8,733 nucleotides of DNA from Candidatus Parvarchaeota archaeon UBA573 (GCA_002502045.1 DAPE01000017.1:1-8733); one strand, 5' to 3'; counted from the first letter of the stretch, positions 1 through 4,841 are shown. Numbers and translations are program-made. The notes: a model not told the origin generated them from the letters alone.

Positions 1-92
1 ATTAGGATAGCCCAGCCATAGGTCATCATGTACTCTAATGCTGACTGTGATCTTTTGCTTTTTCTTGAGATATCTAGATAATTAAATAGCAT
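1..92 (-). CDS. Type IV pilin-like / class III signal peptide protein, N-terminal part only (cut by window start)
   Basis: The minus strand from the ATG at 92 reads 30 codons without a stop and runs off the window. The residues end in RSQSALEYMMTYGWAIL after a short basic stretch (RKSKR). This is the hallmark of archaeal pilin-like proteins that carry a class III signal peptide: a positively charged n-region, then Q-S-A-L-E-Y and a hydrophobic helix. In such families the signal is cleaved by a prepilin peptidase (PibD/EppA type) before the hydrophobic helix, and the helix anchors or assembles the subunit at the membrane. Only the signal and the first helix turns are visible, so adhesion pilin, archaellin-like or other surface roles cannot be separated. 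The start is supported by a TATA box centred 27 bp upstream, which would give a leaderless mRNA, and by the lack of an in-frame ATG just upstream. Confidence 0.75.
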   Translation of the reverse strand, partial: MLFNYLDISRKSKRSQSALEYMMTYGWAIL

Positions 93-115
93 ATTATTTG
101 GATGAAAAGTAAAGG

Positions 116-122
116 ATATAAA
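116..122 (-). promoter_or_regulatory. TATA box of the pilin-like gene
   Basis: The minus strand reads TTTATAT, followed by CC. Its centre is 27 bp upstream of the ATG at 92, the distance expected between an archaeal TATA box and the transcription start. The transcript would therefore begin at or next to the start codon. Confidence 0.55.
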
Positions 123-173
123 TATTTCTTTAGAATAAGAAAACTATGAAATTATTAATAACCATTTAATAAA

Positions 174-220
174 TTTATAATTTTAATAGAAAACTAGGGT
201 AAAACAAAAACCTTTTTATT
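174..220 (+). promoter_or_regulatory. Candidate galT promoter elements
   Basis: Two TATA-like stretches precede galT. TTTATAA at 174-180 would start RNA near 205 and leave a leader of about 37 nt with a weak AAGGAT ribosome-binding-like site at 225-230. TTTTTATT at 213-220 is centred about 26 bp before the ATG and would give a leaderless mRNA. The sequence does not decide between them. The 93-241 region holds no gene that I can see. Confidence 0.4.
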
Positions 221-241
221 GCTAAAGGATATCTGATTCGT

Positions 242-1195
242 ATGTCTGAGATTCCATTTAAAGGGGAAATACGCAGAGATTATATAACTGGAACAGACGT
301 AATCTTCACTTTCTCAAGAGACAAGAGGCCCAGGGACTTTAAAAATGAAGAGATCCTTTATGGTAACGCAGAAAGCTGTCCATTTGAGTACGGAAAGGAA
401 AGTCTAAATACCACGATTAAGTTTATCGGAGACCCTTGGAAACTTAGGCTAATGTACAACAAATATCCTATTGTAAATGAGGAAACAACGCCTTCTGAAA
501 AAGAAGATTTTTTCACAAAATACGCTAATTACGGGCACTCTTATGTAATAATAGATTCTCCCAACCATTTACAGAAATTTTATAAGATTGAAGATGATAT
601 TTTAGAGAGCTGGCTTAAACTTTTGATAGAAGCAGAAAATTTGGCTTATTCGGACAAAAAAATAAAACATGTATACACATTCAGGAACAATGGCAGTATA
701 AGTGGAGGAAGCTTGTATCACCCACACACACAGGTGATAGGATTTACTTTTGTGCCCCCAATAATAAAACAAGAACTAGAGATTATAAAAAATAACAACA
801 AAAAATGTGTAATTGAGGATGCAATACAAAAAGAAACAAAAAGAACTTTGATGGAAGATAAAAACGCTATAGCGATAGCACCATACGGATCTAGGTTCAG
901 GGGGCTTTCAATAATTGTGCCTAAACGGCATATAGATTATGTAGGTAAATTGAACGACTATGAGATAAAAAGCATAATAAAACTTATAAAAACAATACTT
1001 GAAAAGAATCAAAAAATATTTGGAAGCCATTCTTATAATCTGGTGTTTCATGAACTAAAAGACGACAAAGATTTGCATTTCTATATAGAAATAGCGCCAA
1101 GATTTTCTAGTTTTGGGGCCATGGAACTATCTGGTATTTATATAAACTCCTTAAGACCAGAAGAATACGTTGAATTGTTCAATAAAACAAATTAA
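242..1195 (+). CDS. galT: Galactose-1-phosphate uridylyltransferase
   Basis: This enzyme transfers UMP from UDP-glucose to galactose-1-phosphate in the cytoplasmic Leloir pathway. The 317-aa length is normal for the family. The N-terminal half has CPFEYGKES (from Cys46), WKLRLMYNKYPIV and GHSYVIIDSPNH, all matching GalT blocks. The active site is H160-P-H162-T-Q164, the HxHxQ signature in which the second His takes up the UMP. The C-terminal half carries HFYIEIAPR and a degenerate version of the usual AGFELGTG block. Cys46 stands alone: the CxxC pair that binds zinc in the E. coli enzyme is not complete, since the second Cys is Glu. The gene converges on a GalU-like gene that would make its UDP-glucose substrate. 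Some homologues with this fold act as ADP-glucose phosphorylases or bis-nucleotide phosphorylases, so the exact nucleotide donor is less certain than the family. Confidence 0.85.
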   Translation: MSEIPFKGEIRRDYITGTDVIFTFSRDKRPRDFKNEEILYGNAESCPFEYGKESLNTTIKFIGDPWKLRLMYNKYPIVNEETTPSEKEDFFTKYANYGHSYVIIDSPNHLQKFYKIEDDILESWLKLLIEAENLAYSDKKIKHVYTFRNNGSISGGSLYHPHTQVIGFTFVPPIIKQELEIIKNNNKKCVIEDAIQKETKRTLMEDKNAIAIAPYGSRFRGLSIIVPKRHIDYVGKLNDYEIKSIIKLIKTILEKNQKIFGSHSYNLVFHELKDDKDLHFYIEIAPRFSSFGAMELSGIYINSLRPEEYVELFNKTN

Positions 1196-1197
1196 AA

Positions 1198-2178
1198 TCA
1201 CTTTGAAATAAATGATAACAAACTTAACAGATCTTCTTTACTGCCGTACATTGCTACTCCGCCGACAAAGATAGTTTGAACAGCAGGTTTAGAATTCTTA
1301 ACATAATTGAAGAAGTCTTTTTTGTATTCATCTTCGAGGTTTTCTTTAATTAGCACATCAAACTCTCCGACGTCATAGGATTTAAATTCATTTTTGTCTA
1401 TAAGATAGCCATATACATCTCCGCTTTTTGCTTCTTGGTCTATTATATCTGTTATATGGTATTCTCCGCCCGCTCCTTTTTTAACTTTCCTTACCTTATC
1501 CGCTCCTTTTTCATCAATAAGATAAATCCCTCCTGCTACAGATAAGTCTGTTGGATGTTTATTTACGTATTCTAATGGTGGCTTCTCTAGTACTTCATCA
1601 AGTTTATAAAAATTGCCTTCTATATTACTGCAATATGCTGCTGATTTCTCAGTAATTCTCTTAACATTGTTTCTTTTCATTGAAACTAATGTCTTGCCAT
1701 CATATTTGGAAAGCATCTGTTCAAGCAAGGATTTCCCCCCTTTGAAATTTTGCTGAAGAACATCAGAAAACATAACTGCACAAGGTTCACCATTTAAAAA
1801 CCCATGATCATAAGCGACTTTTAAACTTTTTGCGGTTCCTAACGGTTTACCGTTCTTACTGTTCACTGGCTGATAATCCAAACTTATTTTTATTTCTCCA
1901 TTTTCTATTTTATTTTTATACTCGCTTAGATTGTTTGCGACATTCTCCTTTCTAAAATAGTCTATGAGCATACTAAAACTAGGCAAGCCTTCTTTATCGT
2001 TTCTTGAAACTATTAGTATGTCTTTTATTCCTGCATTTATCATTTGGTAGACTATTCTTTTGGTCATAGGAATCTGTCCTAGAGGGAGCATTGGTTTTGG
2101 TATGTAGTAAGAAGCGGGCCTGGCTCTTGTTCCATTTCCTGAAGCAAGGATTACCCCTTTGGTTATTTTATTTACCAT
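1198..2178 (-). CDS. galU: Sugar-1-phosphate nucleotidyltransferase, probably UTP-glucose-1-phosphate uridylyltransferase
   Basis: It probably couples UTP and glucose-1-phosphate to give UDP-glucose and pyrophosphate. The N-terminal nucleotide-binding motif is LASGNGTRARP (11-21), where the family usually has LAAGxGTR, followed by IPKPMLPL with the catalytic-type Lys28. KPLGTAKSL (111-119) matches the GalU PLGxxHA block. FSD puts the metal-binding Asp at 139. VLEKP (196-200), SVAGGIYLI (213-221) and GAGGEYHITDII (235-246) complete the GalU/RfbA pattern; GGEYHITDII is closer to GalU than to thymidylyltransferases. The length of 326 aa is normal. A TATA box 27 bp upstream predicts a leaderless mRNA. 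Its stop lies 2 bp from that of galT on the other strand. The substrate call (UTP/glucose rather than dTTP/glucose or another sugar) is inference from these motifs and from the neighbouring galT. Confidence 0.75.
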   Translation of the reverse strand: MVNKITKGVILASGNGTRARPASYYIPKPMLPLGQIPMTKRIVYQMINAGIKDILIVSRNDKEGLPSFSMLIDYFRKENVANNLSEYKNKIENGEIKISLDYQPVNSKNGKPLGTAKSLKVAYDHGFLNGEPCAVMFSDVLQQNFKGGKSLLEQMLSKYDGKTLVSMKRNNVKRITEKSAAYCSNIEGNFYKLDEVLEKPPLEYVNKHPTDLSVAGGIYLIDEKGADKVRKVKKGAGGEYHITDIIDQEAKSGDVYGYLIDKNEFKSYDVGEFDVLIKENLEDEYKKDFFNYVKNSKPAVQTIFVGGVAMYGSKEDLLSLLSFISK

Positions 2179-2200
2179 ATTGTAATAGTGATAGAATCTT

Positions 2201-2209
2201 ATTTAAATA
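2201..2209 (-). promoter_or_regulatory. TATA box of the galU-like gene
   Basis: The minus strand reads TATTTAAAT, centred 27 bp upstream of the ATG at 2178. There is no Shine-Dalgarno sequence between it and the start, so a leaderless transcript is likely. Confidence 0.55.
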
Positions 2210-2273
2210 GTTAACATAGTAAATATTTTCAGGATGAAATTCAAATACGTTTGCAATAAGTAGCGATATAATC

Positions 2274-2299
2274 AATAAATAACTCAAATGATTTAGAGT
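2274..2299 (+). promoter_or_regulatory. Promoter and imperfect dyad before the winged-helix gene
   Basis: A weak TATA-like AATAAATAA at 2274-2282 is centred about 25 bp before the ATG at 2303. It is followed directly by an imperfect inverted repeat, ACTC-AAAT-g-ATTT-a-GAGT (2282-2299), with one extra base in the right arm. A dyad at the start site of a gene for a DNA-binding protein would suit autoregulation. That is inference. Confidence 0.35.
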
Positions 2300-2302
2300 A
2301 AC

Positions 2303-2650
2303 ATGGAAGAACTGCTTGTTATGATATACGGTACACACCCTAAAAGCAAAAAATTATATGCAGAAGCCGAAAAAATAATAAACTTGATAAGAGAAAAAGG
2401 CAGTGTAACACGAGAAGATCTTGCCAATTCGCTTAACATAGATATAAATTCACAAAATGGCAAAAAGCATTTTTATAACTTGATATCACCTATGTTCAAC
2501 ACCATCTTAGTATCTGAGCGCAGGGGCAAAATTGTCTATTACAGGCTTTCATATGATCTTTTTAGAGTTTACATAGATGGGATAAGAAGGAAAGCAAAAT
2601 ACTACTTAATAAAGAACGCTGACAGTGTAAAAGATGACAGTGATCAGTAA
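2303..2650 (+). CDS. Small winged helix-turn-helix protein, probable DNA-binding regulator
   Basis: This 115-aa protein has no signal peptide or membrane segment. Residues 20-85 look like a winged helix: EKIINLIREKGSVTREDLANSL (23-44) gives helix 1, the turn and the second helix; a basic segment around GKKHFYNLI (53-61) fits a recognition helix; and LVSERRGKIVYYRLS (69-83) fits the two-stranded wing. A basic helical tail follows (residues 88-105, with RRK and KYY), then an acidic end. I do not recognise a named family, and the ligand is unknown. Its TAA overlaps the ATG of the adenosyltransferase by one base (TAATG), so the two are almost certainly co-transcribed and translationally coupled. 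A local role sensing cobalamin or related metabolites is possible but unproven; it could equally be a general chromatin or transcription factor. Confidence 0.65.
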   Translation: MEELLVMIYGTHPKSKKLYAEAEKIINLIREKGSVTREDLANSLNIDINSQNGKKHFYNLISPMFNTILVSERRGKIVYYRLSYDLFRVYIDGIRRKAKYYLIKNADSVKDDSDQ

Positions 2651-3174
2651 TGGAATACTATTCTGGTAGAGGGGATAAAGGAAAAACGGATATTGCAAAT
2701 AAAAGAATAGGCAAAGATAAAGATGTAATAGAGTTAATAGGTACCTTGGACGAACTAAATGCTTTTATTGGGTTTACTTTATCCAAGATTAAATATGAAG
2801 ACGTAAGAAACATGCTTAAAAAAACAGAGAGAGCAATTTATATTATAAGCGCATGCGCTTCTGGTTATGCGGCATTGGTCAAGAGAGAAAAAGTAGAACT
2901 AGTAAAAAAGGATGTTGAAGACCTTGAAAACGATATAAAATCAATTTCAAATGAAACTGATGATATAGTAAAATTTATTTATCCTAATGGAAGTGAATCT
3001 GCTTGCGCATTGAATGTCTGCAGAACACTTGCAAGAAAAGCAGAGAGACGTGCAATCAAAGCTAAGATAAAAAACGAATATATACTTGCTTATCTTAACC
3101 GGCTTTCTTCCTTATTATTTGTTTTATCAAGAACGGCTAACAAACGGGATGGAGTTAAAGAAGAGTTTTTCTAG
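2650..3174 (+). CDS. pduO: PduO-type cob(I)alamin adenosyltransferase
   Basis: The enzyme attaches the 5'-deoxyadenosyl group of ATP to cob(I)alamin to form adenosylcobalamin. It is normally a cytoplasmic trimer of five-helix bundles. All family blocks are present: the N-terminal ATP loop SGRGDKGKT (5-13), GTLDELNAFIGF starting at 31 (with Asp34), CRTLARKAER (124-133) with the Arg and Glu residues used for ATP and the intersubunit salt bridge, and YLNRLSSLLFVLSR (148-161) with Asn150. The length of 174 aa is typical. The usual TxTGDxG start is shortened to SGRGDKG but keeps the Gly-Asp-x-Gly core. GTGATC at 2640-2645, inside the upstream gene, could serve as Shine-Dalgarno sequence for the ATG at 2650. 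No B12-dependent enzyme or corrinoid transporter is in the window, so its cofactor client is not shown. The stop lies 2 bp from that of L10e. Confidence 0.88.
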   Translation: MEYYSGRGDKGKTDIANKRIGKDKDVIELIGTLDELNAFIGFTLSKIKYEDVRNMLKKTERAIYIISACASGYAALVKREKVELVKKDVEDLENDIKSISNETDDIVKFIYPNGSESACALNVCRTLARKAERRAIKAKIKNEYILAYLNRLSSLLFVLSRTANKRDGVKEEFF

Positions 3175-3176
3175 GA

Positions 3177-3692
3177 TTAAGCCACTATCACTCTAGTCTG
3201 TATTCCCAATTTCTTACTCATTTTTAATGCGGCATCCTTTGCAACCTTTAGATTAGGCTTGTCAACATGTATCTCAAATATACGCTTGCCTGCTGACAAT
3301 CTTGCTGCAAGGCCTATAGGTTTACCAAAAGATTTCTGCATACCTGACGAGAAACGGTCTGCACCTGCTCCTGTAGCCAACTTATGCTCTCTGAGTACCT
3401 GGTGAGGGTAGGCTACAACTACTATATGAAAATTCTGATCAGTTATTGTATCTGTAAGATACTTATTTGCAACTATCCTTGCAGATTCGATTGCATTATC
3501 CCGTAATTGAAGGGATTTCTCCGAGATAAGGAAAACCTTACTGTCAAACTCTCTTTTTGGATTTCCAGAATGATACTGTGTTATTTTTGGCCTTTGTGCA
3601 ATTTTTATATAACTTTTTGTTTTATACTTAGATTTTCTAGTATAAGGAATTTTAAGCTCTTTATATGATCGTCCAGGTCTTAATTTTACCAT
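3177..3692 (-). CDS. rpl10e: Large-subunit ribosomal protein L10e (uL16 family)
   Basis: This is the archaeal/eukaryotic L10e form of universal uL16, which sits near the peptidyl-transferase centre and the tRNA acceptor ends on the large subunit. Diagnostic blocks are the basic N-terminus with LRPGRSY, PYTRKS and KSYIK, and the long conserved stretch HKLATGAGADRFSSGMQKSFGKPIGLAARL, which contains the loop that approaches the peptidyl-transferase centre. FEIHV near the C-terminus is also typical. The length of 171 aa is normal. The ATG is one base after the stop of the small gene upstream. GGGAG (3705-3709), 12 nt before the start, lies inside that gene and can serve as Shine-Dalgarno sequence. 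The two are therefore likely one operon driven from the small gene's promoter. Confidence 0.95.
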   Translation of the reverse strand: MVKLRPGRSYKELKIPYTRKSKYKTKSYIKIAQRPKITQYHSGNPKREFDSKVFLISEKSLQLRDNAIESARIVANKYLTDTITDQNFHIVVVAYPHQVLREHKLATGAGADRFSSGMQKSFGKPIGLAARLSAGKRIFEIHVDKPNLKVAKDAALKMSKKLGIQTRVIVA

Positions 3693-3693
3693 T

Positions 3694-3894
3694 TTACTTC
3701 TTATCTCCCTTCTGCTTTGAAAAATCGATTGTAACCTTCCCTGATAGTTTGATTGGTTCTTTGATATTTGGAAGTTTTATCTCTAGGTTATCAAGATCAA
3801 ATGAAAACCGTTTATTTCTGCCACCGATCATGCCTAAAAGCATCTGAGGAAGCATTCCAAACAGCTTATTATTTCCATCATCTTTCTTTTCCAT
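3694..3894 (-). CDS. Small uncharacterised protein, paralogue A, co-operonic with rpl10e
   Basis: This 66-aa protein belongs to a family I do not recognise. It starts MEKK, then has a short hydrophobic, Met-rich amphipathic stretch with a GMIGG end (about 10-25). Two segments of alternating hydrophobic and polar residues follow, FSFDLDNLEIKLP and IKLSGKVTIDFS, which look like a beta hairpin or small beta sheet. The tail is very Lys-rich. Over 32 residues it matches the neighbouring 75-aa protein at 14 positions, with most other differences conservative, which makes a real coding gene far more likely than chance. A TATA box lies about 28 bp upstream, and rpl10e begins one base after its stop. 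A role linked to the ribosome or to a membrane surface is open; neither is shown. Confidence 0.7.
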   Translation of the reverse strand: MEKKDDGNNKLFGMLPQMLLGMIGGRNKRFSFDLDNLEIKLPNIKEPIKLSGKVTIDFSKQKGDKK

Positions 3895-3918
3895 AGGATT
3901 ATTATATATTAACTGACA

Positions 3919-3926
3919 TTTATAAA
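3919..3926 (-). promoter_or_regulatory. TATA box of the small gene A / rpl10e operon
   Basis: The minus strand reads TTTATAAA, centred about 28 bp before the ATG at 3894. No Shine-Dalgarno sequence precedes that ATG, so the transcript should be leaderless or have a leader of a few bases. It would also carry rpl10e. Confidence 0.5.
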
Positions 3927-3965
3927 CATTTATATTTTAATTTATAGCCTTTGGAATTAAATTAT

Positions 3966-3971
3966 AAAAAA
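3966..3971 (-). terminator. Oligo-T terminator after small gene B
   Basis: The minus strand has T6 about 14 nt after the stop of the 75-aa gene, within a very AT-rich 3' region. Archaeal RNA polymerase terminates at such U-tracts without needing a hairpin. Confidence 0.4.
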
Positions 3972-3984
3972 TTAATATTAAATT

Positions 3985-4212
3985 TTACTGTTTTTTGCTT
4001 GGTGTATCTTCCTTGTTCTTACCAGAAAAATCCAGATTGATTTTAGCAGATACTTTTAGAGGGTATTTCAAACCAGACATATTTATTTCTAATTTATCAA
4101 GGTTTATTGAAATTTTCCTAGGTGTGGACTTTTGCTCATTCAGGTTATCTTTAATGACTTTCGCTATTCCTGTTATTGCATTATAAACTGGGTTATCTTC
4201 TTTCTTTTCCAT
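3985..4212 (-). CDS. Small uncharacterised protein, paralogue B
   Basis: This 75-aa protein is a tandem paralogue of the 66-aa protein encoded just downstream. It shares the MEKK(D/E)D start and the pattern LD-x-LEI, K-x-P-x-K-x-S-x-K and DFS. The N-terminal part, around VYNAITGIAKVIKDNL, would form an amphipathic helix instead of the Met-rich stretch of paralogue A. The core again shows two beta-like segments, KISINLDKLEIN and LKVSAKINLDFS, and the C-terminus is charged. It has its own TATA box 26-27 bp upstream of the ATG and a T6 tract after the stop, so it is probably a separate transcription unit. No known fold or motif is evident to me. There is no Cys, no signal peptide and no clear membrane span. 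Confidence 0.65.
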   Translation of the reverse strand: MEKKEDNPVYNAITGIAKVIKDNLNEQKSTPRKISINLDKLEINMSGLKYPLKVSAKINLDFSGKNKEDTPSKKQ

Positions 4213-4234
4213 ATTAATATATGAAGTTTTTAGG

Positions 4235-4242
4235 ATATATAC
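4235..4242 (-). promoter_or_regulatory. TATA box of small gene B
   Basis: The minus strand reads GTATATAT followed by CC, centred 26-27 bp before the ATG at 4212. Spacing and shape match the pilin-like promoter at 116-122, again predicting a leaderless mRNA. Confidence 0.6.
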
Positions 4243-4307
4243 TTAATTCTAAGCCTAATATCTTGGTAGATTGCTGCTAACAGTTAGTTTCTTTAAATTA
4301 TTAAATT

Positions 4308-4315
4308 AAAAAAAA
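4308..4315 (-). terminator. Oligo-T terminator of tRNA-Ser
   Basis: The minus strand has T8 starting directly after the tRNA discriminator base. This is a good archaeal intrinsic terminator. Confidence 0.65.
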
Positions 4316-4410
4316 CGTCGGGGATGGGGGTTGAACCCATTAAGGCTTGCGCCAACATGCTTTCCGTAACTGGATAGCAGGCATGCACCTTACCGTTCGG
4401 TCACCCCGAC
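4316..4410 (-). tRNA. trnS: tRNA-Ser(GCT), intron-containing
   Basis: The full cloverleaf can be drawn. The acceptor stem is GTCGGGG/CCCCGAC (seven perfect pairs). The 3-bp D stem is ACC/GGT with GG in the loop. The anticodon stem is CATGC/GCATG. The long variable arm has a GGC-gcaa-GCC hairpin. The T arm is ATGGG-TTCAACC-CCCAT. The discriminator is G73, and CCA is not encoded. A long variable arm with G73 marks a serine tRNA. The anticodon is GCT (4376-4378) and reads AGC/AGT codons. The anticodon loop is 20 nt instead of 7, explained by a 13-nt intron after position 37, which leaves a mature tRNA of 82 nt before CCA addition. It lies just downstream of the SRP RNA gene on the same strand. 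Confidence 0.95.
4362..4374 (-). other. 13-nt tRNA intron at canonical position 37/38
   Basis: Removing these 13 nt restores a 7-base anticodon loop, C-T-GCT-A-A. The precursor can form a relaxed bulge-helix-bulge. Loop bases C32, U33 and G34 pair with G4364, G4365 and C4366, and a C-A mismatch follows. A three-base AAA bulge (4361-4363) sits on the 3' side and a UAU bulge (4374-4376) on the 5' side. Cutting between the second and third bulge base on each side, as tRNA endonuclease does, gives exactly this intron. Confidence 0.75.
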
Positions 4411-4417
4411 TTATTAC

Positions 4418-4475
4418 AGATTAGAGTAACTAATCTATTTTAACTTATTGTTAATATAATTTTTATATAAAAATT
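4418..4475 (-). promoter_or_regulatory. tRNA-Ser upstream region: TATA palindrome and leader hairpin
   Basis: A perfect 18-bp palindrome (4458-4475) contains TTTATATAAA. On the minus strand it is an excellent TATA box that would start RNA near 4440, giving a leader of about 30 nt. That leader would hold the perfect inverted repeat AGATTAG-n5-CTAATCT (4418-4436) before RNase P removes it. A second TATA-like stretch at 4436-4442 could instead start RNA within a few bases of the tRNA. Confidence 0.45.
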
Positions 4476-4480
4476 TACTT

Positions 4481-4487
4481 AAAAAAA
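4481..4487 (-). terminator. Oligo-T terminator of SRP RNA
   Basis: The minus strand has T7 14-20 nt after the closing helix of the SRP RNA. It separates that RNA from the downstream tRNA promoter. Confidence 0.5.
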
Positions 4488-4500
4488 TTAATCTTATTAG

Positions 4501-4765
4501 TGACAGGCCATGGCTTCGAAATAGCTATCCATATAGAGAGTAACAACATTTTCTCCTTACAGTTTACCTACAAGCACGCTTCAGCTTAATTACAGTTGCT
4601 CCCTTCCGGGCCTGGCTGGGTTCTTAAACCAAAGCATCCTATAGGGCTGTAAATCTACGATAGCTTTGTTACTGTGTATAGAGTCACTATCCCTCGGCCA
4701 CGCTTCACCTCACCTAAAGTCCATTTGTGATGCAGGAAGGGACTAACTTCCCGGCTAGCCTGTCA
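4501..4765 (-). ncRNA. Archaeal signal recognition particle RNA (7S RNA)
   Basis: This RNA is the scaffold of the signal recognition particle, which binds SRP19 and SRP54 and targets membrane and secreted proteins during translation. The S-domain signature AGGCCCGGAAGGGAGCAAC is present at 4595-4613 (minus): the GGAA tetraloop of helix 8 and the SRP54-binding internal loops. The base of helix 8 pairs GUUUAA (4624-4629) with UUAAGC (4584-4589). The base of helix 6 pairs CAAAGC (4663-4668) with GCUUUG (4630-4635). Helix 5 includes AGUAAC/GUUACU. The ends pair as GACAGGCU (4757-4764) with GGCCUGUC (4502-4509), the helix 1 that archaeal but not bacterial SRP RNAs have. A length near 265 nt is slightly short for archaea. 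Exact ends are inferred from helix 1, the upstream TATA box and the downstream T7 tract. Confidence 0.93.
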
Positions 4766-4788
4766 AATATAATTCTAATTCTACTAGG

Positions 4789-4796
4789 TTAAATAA
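4789..4796 (-). promoter_or_regulatory. SRP RNA promoter (TATA with BRE)
   Basis: The minus strand reads AGTAAAC followed by TTATTTAA. AGTAAA fits a TFB recognition element and TTATTTAA a TATA box; its centre is about 27 bp upstream of the predicted RNA 5' end near 4765. Confidence 0.55.
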
Positions 4797-4841
4797 GTTT
4801 ACTGGTTCATTTACTAGCTAGCAGTAAACGGGCAAGTAAAT
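4797..4841. repeat. Symmetric array of four TTTACT/AGTAAA hexamers
   Basis: On the plus strand TTTACT occurs at 4798-4803 and 4810-4815, and AGTAAA at 4823-4828 and 4835-4840. The spacings are 12, 13 and 12 bp between starts, so two direct copies face two inverted copies around a centre at 4819. The array abuts the SRP RNA TATA box, and its first copy doubles as the candidate BRE. The rest of 4766-4915 holds no gene. Confidence 0.6.

Noticed and set aside
3665..4186. Two plus-strand open frames of 60-63 codons opposite the small paralogues
   Set aside because: The minus-strand frames are paralogous to each other and have well-placed promoters; the plus frames do not.
4361..4380. 20-base anticodon loop as a sign of a tRNA pseudogene
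   Set aside because: All stems are perfect, the excess fits a 37/38 intron with bulges at the right places, and the rest matches tRNA-Ser.
4501..4765. SRP RNA region considered as a protein gene or riboswitch
   Set aside because: Stops occur in all frames, and the GGAA helix 8 signature with paired ends identifies SRP RNA.
4810..4828. TTTACT-n7-AGTAAA as a terminator hairpin for ppsA
   Set aside because: No T run follows it on the minus strand, and it is part of a larger symmetric array next to the SRP RNA promoter.
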